DNA of 9,331 nt from Nitriliruptorales bacterium (GCA_007133145.1 SLNF01000161.1:1-9331); one strand, 5' to 3'. Shown: positions 1-5,824, counted from the first letter of the stretch. Notes: a model not told the origin generated them from the sequence alone. Program-made: numbers and translations.

Positions 1-8
1 CGGATGTC

Positions 9-35
9 TTGTCACCACGTGGCCAGGACTAGAAT
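9..35 (+). promoter_or_regulatory. Predicted rarA promoter, probably giving a leaderless mRNA
   Basis: A -10 element TAGAAT lies at 30-35 and a -35-like TTGTCA at 9-14, with a 15-bp spacer, shorter than ideal. Transcription would begin about seven bases after the -10, at or next to the A of the rarA ATG at 42. No correctly spaced Shine-Dalgarno is present: the AGAAGG directly abuts the ATG. Together these suggest a leaderless transcript, which is common in actinobacteria. This is inferred from motifs only. Confidence 0.55.
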
Positions 36-41
36 AGAAGG

Positions 42-1346
42 ATGAGCGACCTGTGGCAGCAGCAGCGTGAGCGCAACCGGGCGGCGGCGGAGCCGCTGGC
101 GGTGCGCATGCGGCCGCGCACGCCCGATGAGTTCGTCGGCCAGGTCGCGCTCGTGGGCCACGGCGCGCCGCTGCGGGCCGCGATCGAAGCCGACCGCCTC
201 GCGAGCGTCGTGCTCTGGGGGCCCCCGGGTACGGGCAAGACGACGCTCGCCCATGTCATCGCCCAGACGACCTCCGCGGCGTTCACCGAGCTCAGCGCCG
301 TCACCGCCGGGGTCAAGGATGTGCGCGCCGTCGTCGAGGAGGCCCGTGCCCGGCGCGACCGGGCGGGACGGCCGACGGTGCTCTTCGTCGACGAGATCCA
401 CCGCTTCAACCGCGCGCAGCAGGACGCGCTGCTGCCCGGCGTCGAGGACGGCTCGGTCACCCTCATCGGCGCGACGACGGAGAACCCCTCCTTCGAGGTC
501 AACGCGCCGCTGCTCTCGCGCAGCCTGCTCTACCGCCTCGAGCCGCTCGGGCCAGCGGATCTCGCCGCGCTGCTCGAGCGCGCGGTCACCGACGAGCGGG
601 GCCTGCCGGGCACCGTCCTCGCCGAGCAGACCGTCGACGCGCTCGTCGCCGCCGCCGACGGTGACGCGCGGGTAGCGCTCGCCGGCCTCGAGGCCGCCGC
701 CGGCCTCGCCGACGGGCAGCCGGTGACCCCCGAGCACGTCACCACCGCGCTCAGCCAGCCGCACCTGCGCTACGACAAGGCCGCCGACGCCCACTACGAC
801 CAGGTGAGCGCGTTCATCAAGGCGATGAGGGGCTCGGACCCCGACGCGGCGATCTACTGGCTCGTGCGCATGCTCGCCGGCGGGGAGGACCCGCGCTTCC
901 TCGCCCGGCGCATGGTCATCCTCGCCGGCGAGGACGTCGGCCTCGCCGACCCGCGCGCCCTCGAGGTCGCCGTCGCGGCCTCCCGAGCCCTCGAGACCGT
1001 CGGCCTGCCCGAGGCGCGCTACGCCCTCGCCGAAGCCGCCGCCTACCTCGCACTCGCGCCGAAGTCGGCCAGCATCACGCGGGCGCTCGCCGCAGCCGAC
1101 GCCGCGGTGGCCCGCCTCGGCAACGCCCCCGTGCCCCCCCACCTGCGCGACGCGCACTACAAGGGTGCGGCCCGCCTCGGCCACGGCGAAGGCTACCGCT
1201 ACCCCCACGACGACCCGACCGGGTGGGTGGCCCAGCGCTACCTGCCCGAGGGCCTCGAGCCCGGGGAGATCTACGAGCCCTCACCCCACGGCGTCGAGCC
1301 GGAGCTCGGGGCGTGGCGCCCGCACCCGCCGGACGCGCGGGCCTGA
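42..1346 (+). CDS. rarA: Replication-associated recombination protein A (RarA/MgsA), AAA+ ATPase
   Basis: RarA is the bacterial relative of WRNIP1/Mgs1. It is a cytoplasmic tetrameric ATPase that acts at stalled replication forks and single-strand DNA ends during repair and recombination. The 434-residue product has the usual family length. Visible motifs are Walker A GPPGTGKT (60-67), Walker B LFVDEIH (114-120), sensor 1 in GATTENPSFE (143-152), an arginine-finger candidate R160 in LLSRSLL, and a sensor-2-like GDARVAL (207-213). The C-terminal half holds the family tetramerisation region: SAFIKAMRGSDPDAAIYWL (256-274), then FLARRMVILAGEDVGLADP (286-304) and HYKGA (372-376). The N-terminus PLAVRMRP (18-25) is typical, supporting the start at 42. 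The gene seems to stand alone, with its own promoter and a possible terminator hairpin downstream. Family assignment is very secure; the fork role comes from family knowledge. Confidence 0.97.
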   Translation: MSDLWQQQRERNRAAAEPLAVRMRPRTPDEFVGQVALVGHGAPLRAAIEADRLASVVLWGPPGTGKTTLAHVIAQTTSAAFTELSAVTAGVKDVRAVVEEARARRDRAGRPTVLFVDEIHRFNRAQQDALLPGVEDGSVTLIGATTENPSFEVNAPLLSRSLLYRLEPLGPADLAALLERAVTDERGLPGTVLAEQTVDALVAAADGDARVALAGLEAAAGLADGQPVTPEHVTTALSQPHLRYDKAADAHYDQVSAFIKAMRGSDPDAAIYWLVRMLAGGEDPRFLARRMVILAGEDVGLADPRALEVAVAASRALETVGLPEARYALAEAAAYLALAPKSASITRALAAADAAVARLGNAPVPPHLRDAHYKGAARLGHGEGYRYPHDDPTGWVAQRYLPEGLEPGEIYEPSPHGVEPELGAWRPHPPDARA

Positions 1347-1355
1347 GCGCGAACG

Positions 1356-1604
1356 TCACGCCGAGCCGGGGTCGGCGGTGAAGGCCTGCGAGGGCTCCGC
1401 AGGCCGAGGGTCGTCGAGATCTTCGTCGACCCACCCCTTGCCCCGCCATCCGCCCAGGCCCCGCGGTGGCGGGTCCCGCCCCGTAGCGTCGAGCGCTGCC
1501 GTGGAGCCGCCGGCGACGACGACGATGCGCCCACCGGGATGGGCACGCGCGATGCGCCGCGCGAGCTGCGCTGCGGCGTCCCCGACGGCGATCACCTCGT
1601 CCAT
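1356..1604 (-). CDS. Possible small hypothetical protein, 82 aa
   Basis: I do not recognise a family. The ORF faces rarA and diverges from the SIS gene, filling most of an otherwise empty gap. An ATG at 1604 has GGAGG only one base upstream, too close. A GTG three codons later (1595) sits about nine bases from the same GGAGG and is the better start, giving 79 residues. Roughly 85% of codons end in G or C, close to but below the sure genes. The N-terminal half looks protein-like: a helix-like stretch (9-22), then a hydrophobic strand with a glycine-rich turn, GGRIVVVAGGSTAALDA (24-40). The second half is Pro/Gly/Trp-rich with an acidic patch. VVAGGST faintly recalls the phosphate-binding GGST/GST loop of 6-phosphogluconolactonase and NagB proteins, but the product is far too short for that fold. 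It may be a remnant, a small uncharacterised protein, or a chance ORF. Confidence 0.42.
   Translation of the reverse strand: MDEVIAVGDAAAQLARRIARAHPGGRIVVVAGGSTAALDATGRDPPPRGLGGWRGKGWVDEDLDDPRPAEPSQAFTADPGSA
1383..1405 (+). terminator. Hairpin downstream of rarA, candidate terminator
   Basis: GGCCTGCG (1383-1390) and CGCAGGCC (1398-1405) form a perfect 8-bp stem around a 7-base loop, 37 bases past the rarA stop. There is no T-run, as is usual for GC-rich actinobacterial terminators, so function is uncertain. It lies inside the C-terminal part of the possible minus-strand gene at 1356-1604. Confidence 0.35.
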
Positions 1605-1716
1605 GCCTCCGGGCTGAGCGGTGCCGCCTCCGGTGGAGCCGACGGAGGTCGCCTCGATGAGAGGCCCCGTCCCGGTCAGCGCCCGCCCTGCAGGGCCGGC
1701 TCCTGCCTGCCCCGTC

Positions 1717-1741
1717 TAGGCTGAAGCCCCGGCGTGAGGAG
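1717..1741 (+). promoter_or_regulatory. -10-like element and ribosome binding site before the SIS gene
   Basis: TAGGCT at 1717-1722 matches the TANNNT -10 pattern seen before other genes here, but no convincing -35 lies 16-18 bases upstream. A strong Shine-Dalgarno GAGGAG at 1736-1741 is six bases before the ATG at 1748, so that ATG is preferred over the GTG one codon earlier (1745). The rest of 1605-1716 shows only a short inverted repeat, GCAGG (1690-1694) with CCTGC (1702-1706). Confidence 0.4.
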
Positions 1742-1747
1742 CCTGTG

Positions 1748-2779
1748 ATGTCGTTGCTCGATGCGGAGATCGCCGCACAGCCCGAGGCGTTGGCGCGGAT
1801 GCTCGAGGTCGAGGCTCCCCGCGCGATGGAGCTGGCCGCGCAGATCGAGGGGACCTCGGGGGTGCTCATCGCCGCACGCGGCAGCTCTGACAACGCCGCG
1901 CGGTACGCGCAGTACCTGTTGGGGGTGCGGGCGGGGCTACCGGTGGGGCTGGCGACCCCGTCGATCCAGACGCTCTACGGCGCGGAGGTGGCGATGGAGG
2001 GCCTGCTCGTCGTAGGGGTGAGCCAGTCGGGGCAGTCGCCCGACATCGTCGCGGTGCTCGCCCAGGCCCGGGCGCAGGGGCGGCCGACGGTGGCGGTGAC
2101 CAACGACGCGGCCTCACCCCTGGCCGCGCAGGCCGACTGGGTGCTCGGGCTGCACGTCGCCGAGCGCTCGGTCGCGGCGACGGGGACCTACGTCTGCTCG
2201 CTCGCGGCACTCGCGTTGCTCGCCGCGGGGCTGCGGGGCGATGCCGGCGACCTCGACGCGTTGCGGGCGGTGCCCGAGGCGCTGGCGGCGACCCTCGAGG
2301 CGGCCGCGGCTCCGGCGGTCGAGGCGGCGGACCGTCTCGCCGAGGCTGAGCGCAGCATGGTCGTCGCTCGCGGCTACCACTACGCGACGGCCTTCGAGGT
2401 GGCGTTGAAGGTCAAGGAGCTCTCGGGGATGGTCGCCGAGCCGGTGTCGGCGGCGGACTTCCGCCACGGTCCGGTCGCGGTGGTCGGCGAGGGCTTCCCC
2501 GTCCTGCTCGTCGCGCCTTCCGGGCGGGCGCACGCCGACGTCGCCGACCTCGTCGAGCCGTTGCGCGGGCGTGGCGCCCGGCTCGTGGCGATCAGCGACG
2601 TCGACGCGCTGCTGGGGGCGGTCGACGTCGGCCTGCCGGTGGCCGGGGGGCTCGCCGAGTGGGTCTCACCGCTCGTGGCGGTGGCGCCGGGGCAGCTGCT
2701 CGCGGTGGCGCTCACGCGCGCTCGCGGCGGGGACCCCGATGACCCGCCGGGGCTGGCCAAGGTCACCCGGACGACGTAG
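1748..2779 (+). CDS. Double-SIS-domain sugar-phosphate protein (NagB-II / GlmS C-terminal type)
   Basis: This 343-residue protein consists of two SIS domains (about 35-165 and 200-325), as in the isomerase half of GlmS, but lacks the N-terminal glutaminase domain. It therefore cannot use glutamine as GlmS does. Such proteins usually act as glucosamine-6-phosphate deaminase/isomerase (NagB-II) or on related amino-sugar phosphates (AgaS, FrlB). Sugar-phosphate loops are visible at GSSDNA (45-50) and SQSGQS (92-97). Residues matching the GlmS isomerase site are E224 in KVKEL, H240 in DFRHGP, and K338 in the C-terminal LAKVTRTT. A short ATG-start product with a strong GAGGAG fits well. Its end overlaps nagA, which runs the opposite way. 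NagA makes glucosamine-6-phosphate, the substrate expected for a NagB-II enzyme, so a deaminase role giving fructose-6-phosphate and ammonia is the best inference. Substrate specificity cannot be read from sequence alone. Confidence 0.9.
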   Translation: MSLLDAEIAAQPEALARMLEVEAPRAMELAAQIEGTSGVLIAARGSSDNAARYAQYLLGVRAGLPVGLATPSIQTLYGAEVAMEGLLVVGVSQSGQSPDIVAVLAQARAQGRPTVAVTNDAASPLAAQADWVLGLHVAERSVAATGTYVCSLAALALLAAGLRGDAGDLDALRAVPEALAATLEAAAAPAVEAADRLAEAERSMVVARGYHYATAFEVALKVKELSGMVAEPVSAADFRHGPVAVVGEGFPVLLVAPSGRAHADVADLVEPLRGRGARLVAISDVDALLGAVDVGLPVAGGLAEWVSPLVAVAPGQLLAVALTRARGGDPDDPPGLAKVTRTT

Positions 2780-3935
2780 CCGCTGCGTCGTGGACGACCT
2801 CGCCGGCGACGACGGTCGCCCGGACGGTGAGGTCGGGCTCCAGCACGACGAGGTCGGGTAGCCCGCCGGGCTCGAGTGCGGCGGGCTGGGTGAGCGCCGC
2901 AGCGCGGGCAGGCGTCGCGCTCGTCGCCGGCCAGGCGGACGCGAGCGGCGCGCCGGTCGCGGCGAGCAGGACCGCGAGCGCCCGGTCCATCGTCAGGGCG
3001 CTGCCGGCCAGTCCGCCGTCGTCGCGCCACATCGCCCCGTCGCGGTGGGTGACGAAACGGTCGCCGAAGGGGTAGCGGCCCTCGGGCAGGCCGGCCGCGC
3101 GCAGCGCGTCGGTCACCACGCAGGCGCGCTCGGGGCCGAGCGCGGCCCAGGCTGCGGCGATCGCGCCGGGGGCGAGGTGGATGCCGTCGGTGATGAGCTC
3201 GACGGTGACCCCTCCGCGGGCGAGCGCGGCGCCGGGCAGCCCCGGCGCGCGGTGGTGCAACGGCGGCATCGCGTTGAAGAGGTGGGTGACATGGCTCGCA
3301 CCGCCGTCGAAGCCGGCCGTCGCCTGCTCGTAGGTCGCGTCGGCGTGGCCGAGCGCGACGGTCACCCCGGCCTCGGCGAGGCGGGCGATCGCAGCGAGGC
3401 CGCCGTCGAGCTCGGGCGCGAGGGTCATGATGCGCACGAGGCCGGTGGCGAGCAGCTCGGCGATCTCGCCGGTGTCGGGCCGGCGGAGGTGGTCGGGGTC
3501 CTGCGCGCCGCAGCGCGCCGGGGAGAGGTAGGGGCCCTCGAGGTTCGCGCCGGCGATGCGCGCGCCGCGCCCCGGGCGGGCCATCGCCTCGCCGACGGCG
3601 CCGAGCGCGGCGAGGGTGGCCTCGTGGCTGGCCGTGGCGATCGTCGGCAGGAAGGTGGTGACCCCGCGGGTGGCGAGGAAGGCCGCCATCGCCCGCAGCC
3701 CGTCGGCGTCGCCGTCGCCGGCCTCGGCGCCGGCGGAGCCGTGGACGTGGACGTCGACGAAGCCGGGCAGGACCGTGGCCCCGGCGGCGTCGATCCGGGT
3801 GGCCGCCGGAGTGGCTGGCGGGGGATCGTCGGGGCCGCCCAGGGCGGTGATCGCCGCGGCGTCGCAGCGCAGCCAGCCGCCCTCGACCGGGCCCGCCGGG
3901 GTGAGCAGCCGCCCGCCGGTGACCTCCAGGGCCAT
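2763..3935 (-). CDS. nagA: N-acetylglucosamine-6-phosphate deacetylase
   Basis: NagA removes acetate from GlcNAc-6-phosphate, giving glucosamine-6-phosphate, the first committed step of cytoplasmic GlcNAc use and of peptidoglycan amino-sugar recycling. The 390-residue protein is of normal length and shows the amidohydrolase order: metal-site HVHG (H63, H65), LEGPYLSP with metal ligand E133, LGHADA with H197, THLFNAMPPLHHR with H218, TDGIH (249-253), and VVTDAL with the catalytic aspartate D276. The intact H-x-H resembles two-metal NagA enzymes such as that of Bacillus rather than E. coli NagA, which has Gln and Asn there. The ATG at 3935 is chosen because GGAGG lies a few bases upstream and MALEVTGGRL begins the usual N-terminal strand; the frame stays open further upstream but without family similarity. 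Its last 17 bp overlap the convergent SIS gene, leaving no room for a terminator between them. Confidence 0.96.
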   Translation of the reverse strand: MALEVTGGRLLTPAGPVEGGWLRCDAAAITALGGPDDPPPATPAATRIDAAGATVLPGFVDVHVHGSAGAEAGDGDADGLRAMAAFLATRGVTTFLPTIATASHEATLAALGAVGEAMARPGRGARIAGANLEGPYLSPARCGAQDPDHLRRPDTGEIAELLATGLVRIMTLAPELDGGLAAIARLAEAGVTVALGHADATYEQATAGFDGGASHVTHLFNAMPPLHHRAPGLPGAALARGGVTVELITDGIHLAPGAIAAAWAALGPERACVVTDALRAAGLPEGRYPFGDRFVTHRDGAMWRDDGGLAGSALTMDRALAVLLAATGAPLASAWPATSATPARAAALTQPAALEPGGLPDLVVLEPDLTVRATVVAGEVVHDAAATSSG

Positions 3936-3961
3936 CGCGCCCTCCTCTGCCTCGGCGCCGC

Positions 3962-4024
3962 GCCACGGCCACGCGCCCGGCCCCCGCGGTCCGTGGCTTC
4001 GCCGGCCGTCGAGACGGTCCGTGG
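3962..4024. repeat. Direct and inverted repeats in the nagA/nucleotidyltransferase divergent promoter region
   Basis: CGGTCCGTGG occurs twice, at 3987-3996 and 4015-4024, with starts 28 bp apart. The first copy also forms an inverted repeat with GCCACGG at 3962-3968 (partner CCGTGGC at 3991-3997). These lie between the nagA start (3935) and the predicted promoter of the gene at 4107, so they could be operator half-sites or a leader hairpin for nagA. I see no clear -10 for nagA. In DNA this GC-rich, a 10-bp repeat can arise by chance. Confidence 0.3.
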
Positions 4025-4032
4025 TCGGATCC

Positions 4033-4061
4033 TTGGTCGGCAGGCTCGCAGGCCCTAGCGT
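4033..4061 (+). promoter_or_regulatory. Predicted promoter of the nucleotidyltransferase gene
   Basis: TTGGTC (4033-4038) and TAGCGT (4056-4061) are separated by 17 bp, matching housekeeping-sigma spacing. Transcription would start near 4068, giving a leader of about 39 bases that carries GGAGG at 4097-4101, five bases before the ATG at 4107. Confidence 0.5.
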
Positions 4062-4106
4062 CGGGGTCCAACGGCCGACATCCCGACCGAGGCTGCGGAG
4101 GCGCCG

Positions 4107-5141
4107 ATGCGCGCGCTCGTGCTCGCGGGGGGCGCGGGCAGCCGCCTGCGGCCCCTCACCGACACCCGGCCCAAGCCACTCGTGCCGCTGCTCGGCGACC
4201 CCTTCGCCGCGGGGCTGCTCACCCGGCTCGCCGGGGCCGGCTGCGACCGCGCGACGTTCCTCGTCGGCGCCGACGCCAGGCCCTTCGCTGGTCTCGTCGC
4301 GCTCGGGGCCGACCGCGGCGTCGCCGTGGACGTGGCCACCGAGGAGCGCCCCCTCGACACCGCCGGGGCGGCGCGTCGCGCGCTGGCCGGGCAGGACGCC
4401 GGCCCCGTCCTCGTGGCCAACGGTGACATCCTCACCGACCTCGACCTCACAGCCCTCGTGGCCGCCCACGCCGAGAGCGGGGCGGTGGCGACCCTCGCGC
4501 TGACCCGGGTCGAGGACACGAGCGCCTACGGCGTCGTCGTCACCGGGGACGGCGGCGAGGTCCGCGCCTTCATCGAGAAGCCTCCACCGGGCACCGTCGA
4601 GGCCGACACCGTCAACGCCGGCACCTACGTCCTCGACCCGGACGCCCTCGCCGTCTTCCCCGGCGACGGGCCCCTGTCGTTCGAGCGCGAGGTCTTCCCC
4701 GACCTGCTCGACCGGGGCGCGCCCCTGCTCGGGTACGCAAGCGACGCGCACTTCGCCGACCTCGGTACCCCGGCGCGCTACCGCGCCGGACACGCCGCGG
4801 TCCTCGAGGGGCGCTGCCGTTGGCCGCACGGGCAGGGCATGACCGTCGATGGGGGCGTGGCCCGCCACGCCACCGCCGAGGTCGCCGCCGACGCGAGCCT
4901 CGAGGGGCCGGTGACCCTCGGGCATGGTGTGGGGATCGGGCCCCGCGCCGTCCTGCGTGACGTCGTCGCCATGCCCTCCGCGGTCGTCGGCGCCGGGGCG
5001 ATCCTCGAGGGGTGCGTCCTCGGCGAGGGCGCGGTCGTGGGCCTGGGGGCGGTGCTGCGCGGCGACGTCGTCGTCGGTGACGGCGTGCGCGTGGCCGACG
5101 GCGAGCGCCACGAGGGGCTCGTCCGGCTGCCTGAGGCCTGA
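4107..5141 (+). CDS. Sugar-1-phosphate nucleotidyltransferase, mannose-1-phosphate guanylyltransferase-like
   Basis: This 344-residue enzyme joins a sugar-1-phosphate and an NTP to make a nucleotide sugar. The N-terminal Rossmann-like nucleotidyltransferase domain (1 to about 235) has the signature GGAGSRLRPLT (8-18), K23 in RPKPLVP, NGD (105-107, metal-binding Asp), IEKPPP (156-161), NAGTYV (170-175) and FADLGTP (216-222). The C-terminus (about 250-330) has irregular hexapeptide-like repeats, such as GVGIGPRAVL and GAVVGLGAVLRGDVVVGDGV, expected to form a left-handed beta helix. This two-domain plan and the sequence style match actinobacterial ManC (formerly RmlA2) proteins, whose GDP-mannose feeds mannolipids and wall glycans. 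A glucose- or other sugar-specific enzyme cannot be excluded. GGAGG five bases upstream supports the start. It precedes whiB in the same direction, but a hairpin and a separate promoter lie between them. Confidence 0.88.
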   Translation: MRALVLAGGAGSRLRPLTDTRPKPLVPLLGDPFAAGLLTRLAGAGCDRATFLVGADARPFAGLVALGADRGVAVDVATEERPLDTAGAARRALAGQDAGPVLVANGDILTDLDLTALVAAHAESGAVATLALTRVEDTSAYGVVVTGDGGEVRAFIEKPPPGTVEADTVNAGTYVLDPDALAVFPGDGPLSFEREVFPDLLDRGAPLLGYASDAHFADLGTPARYRAGHAAVLEGRCRWPHGQGMTVDGGVARHATAEVAADASLEGPVTLGHGVGIGPRAVLRDVVAMPSAVVGAGAILEGCVLGEGAVVGLGAVLRGDVVVGDGVRVADGERHEGLVRLPEA

Positions 5142-5162
5142 GCCGCCCGCGACCGCTCGGCG

Positions 5163-5190
5163 CGGCGCCCATCCCCCGCACAGGGCGCCG
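5163..5190 (+). terminator. Hairpin downstream of the nucleotidyltransferase gene
   Basis: CGGCGCCC (5163-5170) and GGGCGCCG (5183-5190) form a perfect 8-bp all-GC stem with a 12-base loop, starting 22 bases after the stop codon. It lacks a T-run. Its position suggests it ends the nucleotidyltransferase transcript and separates it from whiB. Confidence 0.45.
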
Positions 5191-5309
5191 GGCCCCTCCA
5201 CCGAGTCCGGCGCTGGCCTCCTGCCCGTCGGTCGTCACGCCGCGGCGACCGGGCGATGCCTGCGTGCGCCGAGGCTCGTGGGCCACGCGCCGGCCTGGTG
5301 ACAGCGGGG

Positions 5310-5338
5310 TTGACTCTCCCCGACGAAGGGCACAGACT
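5310..5338 (+). promoter_or_regulatory. Predicted whiB promoter
   Basis: TTGACT (5310-5315) and CAGACT (5333-5338) are separated by exactly 17 bp; the -35 differs from TTGACA at one base. This is the best promoter match in the window. The expected transcription start, about 5345, falls within the palindrome at 5343-5358 and on an ATG. Confidence 0.65.
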
Positions 5339-5342
5339 TCAC

Positions 5343-5358
5343 GCATGGAGTTCCATGC
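5343..5358. promoter_or_regulatory. 16-bp palindrome at the predicted whiB transcription start, candidate operator
   Basis: GCATGGAGTTCCATGC has perfect 7-bp arms (5343-5349 and 5352-5358) around a 2-bp centre. It is AT-richer than its surroundings and covers the predicted +1. A dimeric regulator bound here would block initiation, so it is a candidate operator. The 2-base centre makes a stable RNA hairpin less likely than DNA binding. No regulator can be named from the sequence. Confidence 0.45.
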
Positions 5359-5506
5359 ATGTCGTTCGCATCGGTGTCGCGCCGGCCCGGCCACTGTCGA
5401 CCGCGCGGACCGCTGCGGTCGCCGCGCAGGCCCACCCCTGCGCCGGCGACGCGACGGCGTCCATGGGCTCGGGACCGCCGCCGGATGTGAGGAGGCGCCG
5501 AGGTGA
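5345..5506 (+). CDS. Possible leaderless upstream ORF of whiB, 53 aa
   Basis: An ATG at 5345 coincides with the start predicted from the promoter, so it could be translated without a Shine-Dalgarno. The frame runs 53 codons and its TGA (5504-5506) overlaps the whiB GTG in a GTGA arrangement, a classic translational-coupling geometry. The whiB Shine-Dalgarno would lie within its last codons. The product begins MEFHACRSHRCR, is Arg-rich, has four Cys, and resembles no family I know. Only about 73% of codons end in G or C, clearly below the real genes, so a conserved protein is doubtful; a regulatory leader ORF or chance are the alternatives. Another ORF in this leader (ATG 5359, stop 5487-5489) has no better support. 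Confidence 0.3.
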   Translation: MEFHACRSHRCRAGPATVDRADRCGRRAGPPLRRRRDGVHGLGTAAGCEEAPR

Positions 5507-5736
5507 TCCCCATCGAGACGCTGCCGTGGGCCTCGGAGGCGAAGTGCCTGCAGGCCGACCCCGAGACGTTCTTCCCCGAGAAGGGGGGCTCGACGAGGGA
5601 GGCCAAGCGCATCTGCGCGCAGTGCGACGTGCGGGCGGAGTGCCTCGACTACGCGCTCGAGAACGACGAGCGGTTCGGCATCTGGGGCGGGCTCAGCGAG
5701 CGGGAGCGGCGCCGCCTCAAGCGCATGGCCTCCTGA
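5503..5736 (+). CDS. whiB: WhiB-family iron-sulfur transcriptional regulator, WhiB2/WhmD type
   Basis: WhiB proteins bind a redox- and NO-sensitive [4Fe-4S] cluster and usually regulate transcription by contacting the primary sigma factor. This 77-residue protein has the four cluster cysteines C15, C38, C41 and C47 (C-x22-C-x2-C-x5-C), the turn GIWGG (59-63), and a basic C-terminal ERERRRLKRM for DNA contact. Stretches such as FFPEKGGSTREAK and ALENDERFGIWGGLSERE match the WhiB2/WhmD/Streptomyces WhiB subgroup almost residue for residue, as recalled from mycobacterial WhiB2. That subgroup controls septation and sporulation, acting with WhiA in Streptomyces. The GTG start is supported by GAGGAGG seven bases upstream. 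Regulation may involve the long leader, palindrome and overlapping upstream ORF. A hairpin starts at the stop codon. The subgroup is confident; the developmental role in this organism is inferred. Confidence 0.96.
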   Translation: MIPIETLPWASEAKCLQADPETFFPEKGGSTREAKRICAQCDVRAECLDYALENDERFGIWGGLSERERRRLKRMAS

Positions 5737-5773
5737 CCGGTGGACTTCGCCCTGCGGGGGGCGGTCCGCCGGT
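5736..5773 (+). terminator. Hairpin beginning at the whiB stop codon, candidate terminator
   Basis: ACCGGTGGAC (5736-5745) pairs with GTCCGCCGGT (5764-5773) over 10 bp, with one G-T wobble and an 18-base loop. It begins at the last base of the whiB TGA. There is no T-run, only a slightly T-containing stretch afterwards. Its last base is the first base of the -10-like TAGCAT of the next gene, so termination and initiation signals abut. Confidence 0.4.
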
Positions 5774-5778
5774 AGCAT
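5773..5778 (+). promoter_or_regulatory. -10-like element before the glycosyltransferase gene
   Basis: TAGCAT resembles the -10 elements found before rarA and the nucleotidyltransferase gene. I see no good -35 at the right distance. If used, it would give a start near 5785 and a leader of about 54 bases. Read-through from whiB is an alternative. Confidence 0.3.
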
Positions 5779-5824
5779 CTTGCTCCACCGGGCCGTGCGC
5801 TCGGGACAGGCCGTGCCCACGCAC

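Larger units (their letters stand above)
5142..5502 (+). other. 361-bp regulatory gap between the nucleotidyltransferase and whiB
   Basis: No established gene lies here. Going 5' to 3' it holds a terminator-like hairpin (5163-5190), about 120 bases in which I see only a weak 6-bp inverted repeat (CGGTCG/CGACCG), a near-consensus promoter (5310-5338), a palindrome (5343-5358), a possible leaderless ORF (5345-5506), and the whiB Shine-Dalgarno GAGGAGG (5489-5495). The predicted whiB leader is about 158 nt, long for such a small regulator gene. Confidence 0.7.

Noticed and set aside
12..1208. 398-codon minus-strand frame opposite rarA
   Set aside because: Antisense to an unambiguous rarA; low-complexity Gly/Arg/Val translation.
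3045..4058. 337-codon plus-strand frame opposite nagA
   Set aside because: Antisense to nagA, low-complexity, no motifs.
2380..4071. 563-codon minus-strand frame overlapping nagA
   Set aside because: Arg/Pro/Gly-rich translation in a different frame from nagA, with no domains; a composition artefact.
3936..5201. Upstream extension of the nagA frame to an 812-codon protein
   Set aside because: The part upstream of 3935 is antisense to the nucleotidyltransferase gene and has no similarity to NagA. ATG 3935 has a good Shine-Dalgarno and begins the normal NagA N-terminus.
5359..5489. Second short ORF in the whiB leader
   Set aside because: No Shine-Dalgarno, no promoter-matched start and no coupling to whiB; Arg/Pro-rich translation typical of chance frames.
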